DNA of 64,000 nt from positions 310,001-374,000 of the forward strand of contig NZ_JAJNKA010000001.1 of assembly GCF_021533215.1 (NCBI RefSeq), in the 5' to 3' direction. Numbering within the stretch: the stretch's first letter is position 1; every line of letters begins with the position of its first letter. This stretch comes from Portibacter lacus. GTDB taxonomy: Bacteria > Bacteroidota > Bacteroidia > Chitinophagales > Saprospiraceae. Positions 7,937-18,465 of this stretch are shown one piece after another. The notes under the pieces were generated by a model. It saw nothing but the letters and a program-made list of their open reading frames with translations, did no database searches and was not told the DNA's origin. A program made the position numbers and the translations under genes.

Positions 7937-10900
7937 ATGAAATTGAATATCTATAAATCTACAAGTTTCAAGAGCGAGATGAAGAAAATTACCATGTTTG
8001 TGGTGTGCGTGATGTCCATCATACAACTGGCTGCTGGCGGATTTGAAATTCCTGGGCCCTTTGAAAATGCAGACCCTTCTTATCAGATGGCACTGGATAC
8101 AGTTCCTATTAAAGACCGTACAGGAGATTTCCTAAACAACGGAAGTGAAAATCCTTTCGACCTGAATACCTCTTTAATTACTCAGGAAGTAGAATATGAT
8201 CCGGAATCCGGTAATTATATTTTAACCGAAAAAATTGGTGACGAGTATTATCGAATGCCAACTTACATGACGTTCAGCGAGTACATGGACTGGAAAGCTA
8301 AGCAACAGCAACAAGATTTCTTCAATAAAATGAATGGGATCGATAGCGGGAGCAGAGGAACAAGCGGGAAAATTGACCCAATTTCTAATGTTAATATACA
8401 AAGAAACCTAGTAGACCGATTATTCGGAGGGAATGGAATTACGATCAAACCAAAAGGAAACATTGACCTAACCCTACTTGGTTACTACCAAGAAACATTA
8501 AATCCAAGTATTCCTAGACGAAGCCAAGTTCAATGGGGACCTGATTTTAAAATGGATATTAAAATGAGTGTCGAGGGAAACATCGGTGATAAGATGAATC
8601 TTAATTTCAATTTTAACACTGCCTCAACTTTTAATTTCGATGATAAAGTTAAGTTGGCTTACGATAGTGAGCAATGGAGTGAAGATGAAATCATTAAGAA
8701 AGTAGAAGCCGGTAATGTAAGTTTGCCTCTTAGAAGTTCTTTAATTCAAGGTGGGCAGAACTTATTCGGTATTAAGGTGGAATCTCAATGGGGAAAGCTA
8801 CGTCTTACAACGATTGCTTCTCAAAAAACATCTACTCAAGAAGAATTAACCATTCAATCAGGAGGATTGGCACAAGAATTCGAGGTTAGACCAGATGAGT
8901 ACGATGCGAATAGGCATTTCTTTATCTCTAATTTTAATAGAAATACTTACGAAAAAGCATTGTCAAATTTGCCGCAGATTACTACTCCTTTTAGGATTAC
9001 TAAGATGCAGGTCTGGGTTACCAATGATAGAAATGAAACAGACGGACTTAGAAATATAATCGCCCTTGCGGATTTAGGGGTAGGTAATGAAGGTGATTTG
9101 ACCAATCCTGATGCGATTAATGTTAGCCCGACAGATCCAACTTATACAGATTATACTGGAAATTATACGCTGCCAGATAATAGTGTGAATAACCTATATG
9201 ATGAAATCGTTAATGACGAATCGGCAAGAGATCAAACCACTGCCTCTACTGTTCTAAGTACAAAATATGGATTAACACAAACCAAAGATTTTGAGGTACT
9301 AAAGGCAAGACAATTACAGCCTTCAGAATTTACCTACCACCCAGAACTTGGGTTCATATCATTGAACATTAGACTGCGAGCAAACCAAGTTTTAGCAGTT
9401 TCATATCAATATTCCTATTCTTATAATGGATCTGAAGTTTATCAAGTTGGGGAAATGGCGAATGACGTGAATTACGAATTACCTCCCAAAAACTTGTTTA
9501 CGAGGTTGCTAAAAAATACTACTCAGAATGTAGATGAGCCGAACTGGGACTTAATGATGAAAAACGTTTACTCTATCGGTGCATCTCAAGTAGATCGAGA
9601 GAGTTTCAAGTTTGACATTTTCTATGAAGACAACTCGGACGGTTCTCTGAAAAGATATATTCCAAGAGAAGGCTTTTTCAATAAACCTTTACTTGATGTA
9701 TTTAATCTGGATAAGCTAAATATATACAACGATCCACAACAAGATGGGATTTTTGATTATGTAGAAGGCGTGACTTTTAATACGAGAACAGGAAGTGTGA
9801 TATTCCCAGTTTTGGAGCCTTTTGGTTCTTCGTTAACCGATTTATTTGGTGATCCAGTATTAGCAGAAGAATTTTCTTATCAAGATTTATATGATAAAAC
9901 TAAGTTTCAAGCACAAGAGCGACTAGAGCGAAATAGGTTCGTAATGAAAGGGGAATTTAAGTCTAGTGTGTCTTCAGAAATATCCTTAGGAGCATGGAAT
10001 ATTCCGGAAGGTTCTGTTACCGTTCGGGCAGGTTCTCAGACGCTTAGAGAAGGTATAGATTACGAAATAAATTACGGAATAGGACAGATTCGAATTATTA
10101 ATGATGCATACCTTCAGCAAGGTGTACCTATTCGGGTCTCTTATGAGGATAATTCTCTTTTCTCTCTGAATCAGAAAGGGATGTTAGGTGCTCGTGCAGA
10201 TTATGAATTCAATAAGAATTTGAATTTGGGAGCGACTTATATGCACCTTTTCGAGAGACCGTATACAGAGAAAGTAAATATAGGAGATGATCCGATTAAT
10301 AACAGAATAGTTGGTCTTGATATCAATTATAATAATGAGGTTCCTTGGGTAACAAGAGCTCTAGACAGACTTCCGATCTATTCTACTAAAGTCCCTTCTA
10401 GCTTAAGTTTTAATGCAGAAGTTGCTGCACTGAAACCTAGTCATGCTAGGGCGATTAATGGTGATGATGATAATGGAGGAATCATTATGTTAGATGATTT
10501 CGAAGGTGCGTCGAGTGCTATACCATTAGGAATACAGACGAACCAATGGATTCTTGCCAGTGTACCAGGAGGGAGACCAGATATGTTTCCAGAAGCGGAA
10601 TTAACGAATGACCTAACCTATGGTTATAATCGTGCGATGCTTAACTGGTATATCATGGAAAGGTCTGGTGTTCGAAATCAAGAGGATGAAAATGATCCGA
10701 TGACTAGAACGATAGATCTAGATGAATTATTTCCGAATAAAGTAGTACAGCCGGGGTTGTTGAATGATATCTTAACATTTGATATGACCTATTATCCAGA
10801 TGAAAGAGGGCCTTATAATTTTGATCCACCAAATGGTTCTAACTACTCTCAAGGATCTTTCTGGGATAATGAGGAGAAGAAAATGAAACTTAAAGAGCCT

Positions 10901-13900
10901 GAAACAAGATGGGGGGGAATCATGAGGTATCTGAACAATACCAATTTTGAGCAAGCAAATGTTGAATTTTTAGAATTTTGGATGCTGAATCCATATACAG
11001 AGACTAACAGAAGTGAGCACTTGCCGGATGAAGCAGGTTCTATATTTTTTAATCTAGGTAATGTTTCTGAAGATGTTCTAAGAGATAATCTTCAGTTTTA
11101 TGAGAATGCAGTCAATGTAGACCCTAATGCTCAGGCACAAATTCCTACCCAAAATACCGTATGGGGTGAAGTACCCTTATCTTCACCAAAGGTTAATGGA
11201 TTTGACCAAAATAATAGAGAAATACAAGATATTGGTCTAGATGGTTTAGAAGATGGTCAAGAACGTGAATTTTATAGGGATTATATAGAAGCCGTACTTG
11301 CTACGAACCCACTAGCGGAAGTAAGAGATGATCCATCAAATGATAACTTTGCAGATTTTCTGGATGAAAGTATTTTTCCTAATGGTACAAGTGTCCTAGA
11401 AAGATATAGTCGATTTAATGGGCCTCAAGGGAATGCACCTAATCCGCAGACAAATAGAATTCAACGTGGAAATCCTCAGCCAGACGCGGAGGACCTTAAC
11501 AATAATAGATCTCTAGATCAAGGTGAAAGTTACTATGAATATGAAGTGAAACTGTTTAATCAGAATGGAGAAATTGATGAAGATGCTGCAAAATATGTGA
11601 CAGAATCAAGAGTGCTAGATAAAGATAAATCGAGATGGTATCGTTTTAGAATTCCATTAAGTGATGGAGTAGCTGTTAATGGTATACAAGGTTTCCAATC
11701 GATCCAGTTTATTAGAATGTACATGAAGGGGTTCACTACTCAGAAAACATTCAGAATGGCAGATTTTCAGTTGATCAGGAATCAATGGAGAAGATATGTT
11801 CCGAATTGTGGTGACGGTATTAATCCAGTTGACTTTTCAGTGGATAAAGTGAGTATAGAAGAAAATAGTTCTAGATTGCCATTTAATTATGTACTACCTC
11901 CAGGAATTAAGAGAGAAAGAGTACAGACCAGTTATGCGCAGCTTCCACAGGATGAGCGTTCTATGGCTTTAAATTTCAAGAACTTAGTTAACGATAATTT
12001 GAATGAATTTTGCGAAGCGAGTATTATTAAGTTGACCACTGTGGATCTTAGGGTTTTCGAGAAATTGCAAATGTTTATTCATGCTGAGTCCGCGCAGGAT
12101 ATTCCAGAAGGCGATCTTAGTGTATTTATTAGGATTGGAAAGGATTTTACAGATAATTTCTATGAATATGTCATCCCGATAAAGCAATCTGACCCAGATC
12201 AACCTGGTTCTGTAAACGATCCATCGGCCATTTGGCTTACGGAGAATATGCTCGATATTAATCTGAGTGACTTTACAGATGTGAAAAAGCTCAGAAATAT
12301 AGAAGGCGCAGACTTTCAAGAAATTTTCCCAGCACAGTCAGTGCCTGATCCTGAAAAACGAGCTTATATTAAGGGGAATCCGAGTTTGGGATATATTAAA
12401 GGGATTCAGATAGGTGTAAGAAACTCTTCGGATACGAATACGCCTCTAGAAGGATCCGTGTGGGTGAATGAATTAAGAATGAGTGGATTAGATGAGCGTG
12501 GTGGTGTAGCAGGACTTGCAAGAATGGATCTTCAGATGGCCGATCTAGGTAACTTAACGTTGTCTGGTTCGTTTAATACGATCGGATTCGGTGCGCTAGA
12601 TCAGAAACTAGATGCAAGAAGTAAGGAAAATGTCAGAGAATATGACATTGCTACAAATCTTGAGTTAGGTAAATTCTTACCAACAAACTTTAGAATTAAC
12701 CTTCCTTTTTATGCTCAATATGCTAATGTAACAAGTACACCTCAATTTGATCCATATGACCTGGATCTAACTGTAAAGGAGAAAATTGCTGCCCAGCCTG
12801 AGTTAAAGGATGAAATTCTAGACTTAGCAGTGGATCAGACGACCATTAAAACACTAAACCTTACGAATGTTAGGAAGCAAAGGAATCCAGAGAATACTCG
12901 GAAACCGATGCCGTGGGATATTTCTAATTTTAGTGCGAGTTATGCAATTACTGAAATCGAAAAGAAAGATCCTATCATTCAGTCCGATCAGACTAGCGAC
13001 CAGCGTGGTGCTCTGGACTATAATTATAGTAGAAATGTAAAATACATAGAGCCTTTTAAAGGAGTATCTAATAAGAATCTTAAGTTCATAAAAGAGATTA
13101 ATTTTAATCTACTCCCTAATTCATTCACATTTAATACACAATTAAAAAAGTATAAGAATGAACGGAAGTATAGGTTGCCTGAAGAATTTGATTATAGATT
13201 TTTCGATCAAAGATTTACTTGGGATAGAAGGTATAATCTGCAATGGGATTTAACGAAGTCCTTAGGGCTAAGTTTTTCTGCGGATAACTTAGGTGTCGTA
13301 GATGAACTGAGACAAGTAGGACTGGCAGACAATGCGGAAATCGTAGATGAAAGAGGAGAATTCAGAGGGAAAGTGGGCGAAGTATCTGAGAGAGAGATAA
13401 GAGATTATACGACGAATAATATAAGAAATGGAGGTCGTACGAAATCTTATTCTCATAATCTGAATGTGAATTACAATGTTCCGCTTAAGAATATTCCAAT
13501 TTTAGATTTTGCGTCTTTGAAGGCGCAGTACAATGCAGATTTCTATTGGGAAGCCGCTTCATTGAATGTTGATTCACTTGGTAATGTAATTCAGAATGGA
13601 CAGAATAGGCAGGTGAACTTAAACTTTGATTTTGAAAAGTTATATAAGAAATCTGGATATCTTAAAAAGATAGAGGGCGGTAAAAGTAATGCTAGAACTG
13701 CTGCGAGATCAAGAGCCAGAGGACGAACTACAGAGAAGGCTGATAGCAAAGATAAAGACGGGAAAGAAGAAAAGAAAAAGGAAAGAGAAGTTAGTGTAGT
13801 TGAAAAGGCAATGATAAGGCCTTTGCTCTTACTACGGGATGTGAAATTAACGTATAAGGAGGATTTGTCAACAACGGTTCCAGGCTTCGTTAATCAAACA

Positions 13901-15310
13901 AGTATTCTGGGGATGAATCCAGATTTTAGTTCTCCAGGTTGGGATTTCGTAGCCGGATTGCAACCTAATATTAACCCAACTAACAAGTCGAATTGGCTTT
14001 ATAAAGGAGCGGAGCAAGGATGGTTCAGTGAAAGTAGATTCTTGAATCAACAATTGAATCAGACCCAACAGCAAAATTTCGAAGCTAGGATAGAATTAGA
14101 GCCGTTTAAGGATTTTGAAATTGACATCAATTTTAGAAAACGATATAGTCAGAATCACCTAGAGGAATTTAAGAATTTAGGAACTCCAGGAAATCTTGAC
14201 TTCCAACAATTAGCATTGAATGATATCGGATCTTTCGAGGTGACGTATTTCTCATTGAATACCTTCTTCAATGATAATTACCAAGATATGTTCAATAATT
14301 TTCAGTCGAGCAGGGCCATAATATCTGAACGTCTAGCCGTGAGAGCAGCAGAAAGAGGTGTGCCAGATGCACTAGAAGCGCATCCTGATGATCCTAATTA
14401 TTATCAAGGATTAGGAAGACAGTCTGATCAAGTATTAGTACCTGCATTTATAGCGAATTATACAGGAATCAGTCCTAATGATGTAGATCTTGATTATGTA
14501 GAGAAAATAAGTGCACTTAAGTATATTCCGGCACCGAACTGGGATATTAATTATAACGGATTGTCGAAGCTGGGTATGTTTAAGGATATTTTCTCAAGTT
14601 TCAGTATCAAGCACGGTTACAAATCAGTGATGAGGGTTAATAATTTTAATTCTGATCCAGTTTATAATAATCTTTTGATTCAGGATGATCCTTTAGCAAT
14701 ATATAGTGAGTTAGAACAACAGTCTCAGAATTACTATTCTAGATTGGAAATTCCACAACTTACGATTTCAGAACAATTCGCACCTTTGATCGGGATCGAT
14801 GTGAAAACGAAAACCGATATGAACTTGAATTTTGAGTATCGAAAATCAAGAGAGTTAGGGATGAATTTTAATGGAAAGGAATTAGTGAATCAGAATTCAG
14901 AGGAGATCATATTTGGTTTTGGATATACCTTTGAAAATATTGATATTCCATTTTTAACCAGATCAGGTGGAAAGAAAAAGAGCAAGTCTAGAAAAGATGA
15001 TGGAAAAGAGAAGATTCTTCAGTTAGGAAAATCGGGAAAGATTACGGATAATCGTGGCCAAGAGATGCTTGTAAATGTGGATTTCTCTTTCAGAGATGAT
15101 GAGACTTGGAACTTCAATATAGATGGAGAGCAGTTGAGAACTAGAGGATCTACTTCTGTGAGAATAAATCCTTCTGTAGAATATGATGTAAGTCAGACAC
15201 TAGCATTGAGATTGTTTTTCGATTATAGTAAGACCATACCTAAAATTACCTCTTCATATGAGTTGACGAATATGCAAGGTGGTATTACGATTCGATTCAA
15301 GTTGAACTAA
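7937..15310 (+). CDS. sprA: SprA/Sov, outer-membrane translocon of the type IX secretion system
   Basis: At 2457 residues this is one of the largest single-chain outer-membrane beta-barrels, and the length is normal for SprA. An N-terminal signal peptide leads into the SprA segment with YMTFSEYMDWK, followed by many alternating strands and loops. The last strand ends GGITIRFKLN. In Flavobacterium, SprA forms the pore through which C-terminally tagged cargo leaves the periplasm. The start shown may be 42 bases too early: ATG at 7979 gives MKKITMFVVCVMS, a cleaner signal peptide. Residues ~1915-1955 form a highly charged low-complexity insertion (ARSRARGR then DSKDKDGKEEKKKERE). The window's two giant proteins carry the matching sorting domain. 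Confidence 0.95.
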   Translation: MKLNIYKSTSFKSEMKKITMFVVCVMSIIQLAAGGFEIPGPFENADPSYQMALDTVPIKDRTGDFLNNGSENPFDLNTSLITQEVEYDPESGNYILTEKIGDEYYRMPTYMTFSEYMDWKAKQQQQDFFNKMNGIDSGSRGTSGKIDPISNVNIQRNLVDRLFGGNGITIKPKGNIDLTLLGYYQETLNPSIPRRSQVQWGPDFKMDIKMSVEGNIGDKMNLNFNFNTASTFNFDDKVKLAYDSEQWSEDEIIKKVEAGNVSLPLRSSLIQGGQNLFGIKVESQWGKLRLTTIASQKTSTQEELTIQSGGLAQEFEVRPDEYDANRHFFISNFNRNTYEKALSNLPQITTPFRITKMQVWVTNDRNETDGLRNIIALADLGVGNEGDLTNPDAINVSPTDPTYTDYTGNYTLPDNSVNNLYDEIVNDESARDQTTASTVLSTKYGLTQTKDFEVLKARQLQPSEFTYHPELGFISLNIRLRANQVLAVSYQYSYSYNGSEVYQVGEMANDVNYELPPKNLFTRLLKNTTQNVDEPNWDLMMKNVYSIGASQVDRESFKFDIFYEDNSDGSLKRYIPREGFFNKPLLDVFNLDKLNIYNDPQQDGIFDYVEGVTFNTRTGSVIFPVLEPFGSSLTDLFGDPVLAEEFSYQDLYDKTKFQAQERLERNRFVMKGEFKSSVSSEISLGAWNIPEGSVTVRAGSQTLREGIDYEINYGIGQIRIINDAYLQQGVPIRVSYEDNSLFSLNQKGMLGARADYEFNKNLNLGATYMHLFERPYTEKVNIGDDPINNRIVGLDINYNNEVPWVTRALDRLPIYSTKVPSSLSFNAEVAALKPSHARAINGDDDNGGIIMLDDFEGASSAIPLGIQTNQWILASVPGGRPDMFPEAELTNDLTYGYNRAMLNWYIMERSGVRNQEDENDPMTRTIDLDELFPNKVVQPGLLNDILTFDMTYYPDERGPYNFDPPNGSNYSQGSFWDNEEKKMKLKEPETRWGGIMRYLNNTNFEQANVEFLEFWMLNPYTETNRSEHLPDEAGSIFFNLGNVSEDVLRDNLQFYENAVNVDPNAQAQIPTQNTVWGEVPLSSPKVNGFDQNNREIQDIGLDGLEDGQEREFYRDYIEAVLATNPLAEVRDDPSNDNFADFLDESIFPNGTSVLERYSRFNGPQGNAPNPQTNRIQRGNPQPDAEDLNNNRSLDQGESYYEYEVKLFNQNGEIDEDAAKYVTESRVLDKDKSRWYRFRIPLSDGVAVNGIQGFQSIQFIRMYMKGFTTQKTFRMADFQLIRNQWRRYVPNCGDGINPVDFSVDKVSIEENSSRLPFNYVLPPGIKRERVQTSYAQLPQDERSMALNFKNLVNDNLNEFCEASIIKLTTVDLRVFEKLQMFIHAESAQDIPEGDLSVFIRIGKDFTDNFYEYVIPIKQSDPDQPGSVNDPSAIWLTENMLDINLSDFTDVKKLRNIEGADFQEIFPAQSVPDPEKRAYIKGNPSLGYIKGIQIGVRNSSDTNTPLEGSVWVNELRMSGLDERGGVAGLARMDLQMADLGNLTLSGSFNTIGFGALDQKLDARSKENVREYDIATNLELGKFLPTNFRINLPFYAQYANVTSTPQFDPYDLDLTVKEKIAAQPELKDEILDLAVDQTTIKTLNLTNVRKQRNPENTRKPMPWDISNFSASYAITEIEKKDPIIQSDQTSDQRGALDYNYSRNVKYIEPFKGVSNKNLKFIKEINFNLLPNSFTFNTQLKKYKNERKYRLPEEFDYRFFDQRFTWDRRYNLQWDLTKSLGLSFSADNLGVVDELRQVGLADNAEIVDERGEFRGKVGEVSEREIRDYTTNNIRNGGRTKSYSHNLNVNYNVPLKNIPILDFASLKAQYNADFYWEAASLNVDSLGNVIQNGQNRQVNLNFDFEKLYKKSGYLKKIEGGKSNARTAARSRARGRTTEKADSKDKDGKEEKKKEREVSVVEKAMIRPLLLLRDVKLTYKEDLSTTVPGFVNQTSILGMNPDFSSPGWDFVAGLQPNINPTNKSNWLYKGAEQGWFSESRFLNQQLNQTQQQNFEARIELEPFKDFEIDINFRKRYSQNHLEEFKNLGTPGNLDFQQLALNDIGSFEVTYFSLNTFFNDNYQDMFNNFQSSRAIISERLAVRAAERGVPDALEAHPDDPNYYQGLGRQSDQVLVPAFIANYTGISPNDVDLDYVEKISALKYIPAPNWDINYNGLSKLGMFKDIFSSFSIKHGYKSVMRVNNFNSDPVYNNLLIQDDPLAIYSELEQQSQNYYSRLEIPQLTISEQFAPLIGIDVKTKTDMNLNFEYRKSRELGMNFNGKELVNQNSEEIIFGFGYTFENIDIPFLTRSGGKKKSKSRKDDGKEKILQLGKSGKITDNRGQEMLVNVDFSFRDDETWNFNIDGEQLRTRGSTSVRINPSVEYDVSQTLALRLFFDYSKTIPKITSSYELTNMQGGITIRFKLN

Positions 15311-15356
15311 AAAAAAAATCCTGTGTGGAAATGAAATCCTGCACAGGATTTTTTAT
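15311..15356. terminator. Bidirectional intrinsic terminator after sprA
   Basis: AAATCCTGTG at 15316-15325 pairs with CACAGGATTT at 15342-15351. The stem is flanked by an A-run on the left and a T-run on the right. It can terminate sprA and, on the other strand, the converging oxidoreductase gene. Confidence 0.85.
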
Positions 15357-15481
15357 GAATGATGTCATCGCATGGATTGCTAACATCATGAAATGGTGGT
15401 AATCGATCTGACAGCGCTAGGAGCGATGTTAGATCTTTTCATGTAACAATGATGTCATCGCTTAGAGCGCTAACATCAGAC
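15357..15481. repeat. Three related imperfect palindromes (REP-like cluster)
   Basis: Three hairpin-forming segments sit between two convergent genes. The first (15361-15387) and third (15453-15479) share GATGTCATCGC at the left and GCTAACATC at the right, so GATGT pairs with ACATC, and the third also pairs CGC with GCG. The middle one (about 15406-15436) is a longer hairpin with GATCT/AGATC, ACA/TGT and CGCT/AGCG stems. It resembles the others in inverted orientation. This alternating arrangement recalls REP/BIME elements, but the family is not one I can name. Confidence 0.6.
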
Positions 15482-15484
15482 TTT

Positions 15485-18379
15485 TTACTCACCTACCAAA
15501 GCATCAAACAGTATTTCCACTGGATGTTGACTATCTCGGGCAATTCCATCTTTAATTTGATGACGGCAAGATGTACCCGCTGCAGCTACAATTGCGCTAG
15601 GGGAAGCCTCTTTAATCGCAGGAAATAATACATCGTTTCCGATCTTCATACTAATTTCAAAATGTTCTTTTTCATATCCGAAAGATCCAGCCATGCCGCA
15701 ACAACCTGAAGGAATAATACTTACCTTATGATTCGCAGGCAGTGATAAGATATGCGCTGTGAAATCGATAGAGGACAAAGCCTTCTGATGGCAATGACCA
15801 TGAACTAAAATCTCGCGCTGATGCTTATCAAATTGACCGGAATTAATATTTCCAGACTCTACTTCCTGAAAGAGAAACTCTTCGATGGTAAGTACATGAT
15901 CTTTAAGCGCCTCAGCTTTTGTGATCAATTCTTCAGAAACAATTTTCGGATATTCATCTCTAAATCCAAGAATGGCCGACGGTTCGATACCGATGAGTGG
16001 CACATCTTTACTGATAAGTTCGGAAAATATGTGAACGTTCTCGTTTGCACACTTTTTTGCAAGGTCGAGAAAGCCTTTCGAAAATGCAGCTCTCCCTGAT
16101 TCAGGGTGGTCCACAGTACGAATTTCATAACCTAAAACGTCTAATAGTTTCACGGCTTTGATACCTACTTTGGGATCATTAAAGTTCGTAAACTCGTCTA
16201 TAAATAGATAAACAGGCTTCAGTTTCTTACCGGTACTTGCTTTAAATTTATTATTGATAAATTTCTTCAAACTCATTCGGCTAGCAGAAGGTAGATTTCT
16301 TTCGGGCGCAATCCCTAGACCTTTCTTTAATAAAGATAAATTCATCGCCCAGCCACTCAATGGCTGAAAAGCACTAGCTAATTTGTTAGCAGCGTTAATA
16401 TTGGCAAATAATCGACTCCTAAAACTAAAGCCTTTCGTTTTCTGGTATTGATAGAGAAATTCAGATTTTAGTACCGTCATATCCACGTTAGAAGGACATT
16501 CCGTTCCACATGCTTTGCAAGACAAGCATAAATCCAACACCTCTTTTATTTCTTCACTTTCGAAGGGTTTACTCGCGTCTTCTGGATGGCTAAGGAAGTT
16601 TCTTAATGCATTAGCTCTTGCTCTAGTTGTGTGTTTCTCATCTCTTGTTGCGCGAAAAGATGGACACATTGTACCTCCTGAAAAACTTAATTTTCGGCAG
16701 TCTCCTGAACCATTGCATTTCTCAGCAGCTCGAATCATACCATCCGTTTCATTAAATCTAAAGATGGTGGAAGGTTCTTCGATAACTTCCTCCGGTACAT
16801 ATCTCAAAGAAGAGGTCATCGGTGCAGCACCTACAATTTTCCCAGGATTAAAGATGTTATTAGGATCCCAAGTCTGTTTTATTTGCTTGAATATTTCATA
16901 GACTTGTTCGCCTACCATTAACGGTATGAATTCAGCTCTAACTCGACCATCTCCGTGTTCACCACTTAGTGAACCGTTATATTTCTTAACCAGCAATGCC
17001 GTTGCTTTCGTAATTTCATAAAACAAGTCTACATCCTTCTGTTTCTTTAGATCCAAGATGGGACGGAGGTGAATTTCCCCAGCCCCAGCGTGCGCATAAA
17101 ATACTGCTTGCTGACCGAATTCCTTCATCAACACTTCGAATTCAGCGATGTAATCAGCAAGATCTTCGATCCTTACGGCCGTGTCTTCTATGCAGGCAAC
17201 GGCTTTGGGTTCTCCTGGAAGATTCGCTAAAACTCCTAATCCTGCAGCTCTTAATTCAGTGACCTTGAGATCATCAGGAGCAAAAACTTTTGGATTTGCG
17301 TAGGCGTGCGTTTCATTCGTGATGGTCTCCGAAAATTGACCTATAATTTCCTGAAGAGCTTCCGCGGAAGTCCGATTAAACTGAACCATTAGGACTGCTT
17401 GCGGATCACCTTGAATAAAAAATCTATTTTTTTGCTGCTGCTTATTTGCCTTCGTACAATCTAGGATGACCTTGTCCATTAATTCGCAAATATCAGGCTC
17501 GAAACTCATGATTAAAGGAATCGCAGTCATTGCGTCATGGACACTATTAAAGTGCGGACAAAACATTACCCGCTCAGCTCCAGGCAGTGGATCCAATGAT
17601 AATTTCACAGCTGTCGTAAACGCAAGTGTGCCTTCAGAGCCAGCAAGCAAAGAGCAGACATTAAGATTCGAAAGCAAGGCGTCAAGTGCGTATCCTGTAT
17701 TCCGTCTGCTCACTTCCGGGTGAGGAAAATTCTTAGTTATGAGTTCGTTAATTTCGGGAGTGTCGTAGATGTCAGCGATATGGGAATAAATCTGACCTTC
17801 TAATGTTGCCTCATTGGCTTTTCTACGAATATTCTCTAGGTCAATATTAGAAAAGTGAGCTGTCGATCCATCAGAAAGAATCACTTTCATTTCGAGGACG
17901 TGATCTCTTGTGGAACCGTATTTGATAGAAGTCGATCCACAAGAATTGTTCCCCACCATTCCGCCGATCATACATCGATTAGCGGTAGAGGTATTTGGTC
18001 CGAAATGCAAGCTATGTGGTTTTAGGAAATGATTTAGTTCATCTCTTATGACTCCTGGCTCTACCCAAATGGTCCTCGCTTCTGCATCTAAATCCAAAAT
18101 CTGGTTAAAATTCCTAGAAGTATCGATGACAATTCCTTTTCCGACACATTGTCCCGCGAGTGATGTTCCAGCAGCTCTTGGAATGACCGGTATTTTATGA
18201 TCAGAACAAAATCGGATAATCTTTTCTATATCTCGACTGTTTTTAGGAATGGCAACAGCATCCGGGTATTCTTGGTATACGGATGCATCGGTAGCATATA
18301 TTTTTTGAGAAAGGTTATCCGTCAAGAGTTCGCCTTCGAGTTGGGTTTTTAGTTTTTCTAAATTTGAAACTATATTCAT
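15485..18379 (-). CDS. FAD-binding and 4Fe-4S oxidoreductase, D-lactate dehydrogenase type
   Basis: I start this at the ATG at 18379 (MNIVSNLEKLKTQL). A longer frame begins at 18457, but its added residues look untranslated. The ~964-residue protein combines two modules. The N-terminal half is a FAD-binding type 4/GlcD-like oxidase with VIPRAAGTSLAGQC and an LSGEHGDGR segment. The C-terminal half is GlpC-like. It has Cys motifs around CNGSGDCRK and CLSCKACGTECPSN, then cysteine-rich CCG motifs HGHCHQKAL and GCCGMAGSFG. Such fusions oxidise D-lactate or related 2-hydroxy acids and pass electrons to the quinone pool at the membrane. The exact substrate is not evident. The gene is divergent from the kinase-like gene with 86 bases between starts. 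Confidence 0.88.
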   Translation of the reverse strand: MNIVSNLEKLKTQLEGELLTDNLSQKIYATDASVYQEYPDAVAIPKNSRDIEKIIRFCSDHKIPVIPRAAGTSLAGQCVGKGIVIDTSRNFNQILDLDAEARTIWVEPGVIRDELNHFLKPHSLHFGPNTSTANRCMIGGMVGNNSCGSTSIKYGSTRDHVLEMKVILSDGSTAHFSNIDLENIRRKANEATLEGQIYSHIADIYDTPEINELITKNFPHPEVSRRNTGYALDALLSNLNVCSLLAGSEGTLAFTTAVKLSLDPLPGAERVMFCPHFNSVHDAMTAIPLIMSFEPDICELMDKVILDCTKANKQQQKNRFFIQGDPQAVLMVQFNRTSAEALQEIIGQFSETITNETHAYANPKVFAPDDLKVTELRAAGLGVLANLPGEPKAVACIEDTAVRIEDLADYIAEFEVLMKEFGQQAVFYAHAGAGEIHLRPILDLKKQKDVDLFYEITKATALLVKKYNGSLSGEHGDGRVRAEFIPLMVGEQVYEIFKQIKQTWDPNNIFNPGKIVGAAPMTSSLRYVPEEVIEEPSTIFRFNETDGMIRAAEKCNGSGDCRKLSFSGGTMCPSFRATRDEKHTTRARANALRNFLSHPEDASKPFESEEIKEVLDLCLSCKACGTECPSNVDMTVLKSEFLYQYQKTKGFSFRSRLFANINAANKLASAFQPLSGWAMNLSLLKKGLGIAPERNLPSASRMSLKKFINNKFKASTGKKLKPVYLFIDEFTNFNDPKVGIKAVKLLDVLGYEIRTVDHPESGRAAFSKGFLDLAKKCANENVHIFSELISKDVPLIGIEPSAILGFRDEYPKIVSEELITKAEALKDHVLTIEEFLFQEVESGNINSGQFDKHQREILVHGHCHQKALSSIDFTAHILSLPANHKVSIIPSGCCGMAGSFGYEKEHFEISMKIGNDVLFPAIKEASPSAIVAAAGTSCRHQIKDGIARDSQHPVEILFDALVGE

Positions 18380-18465
18380 TGGTGCTAAAGTTGTAAAAGG
18401 GGGTAAGATATGGATTAATAGCATTTTCATAGATTTGAGTTTAGAATTAATTGTCACATTTGTGT

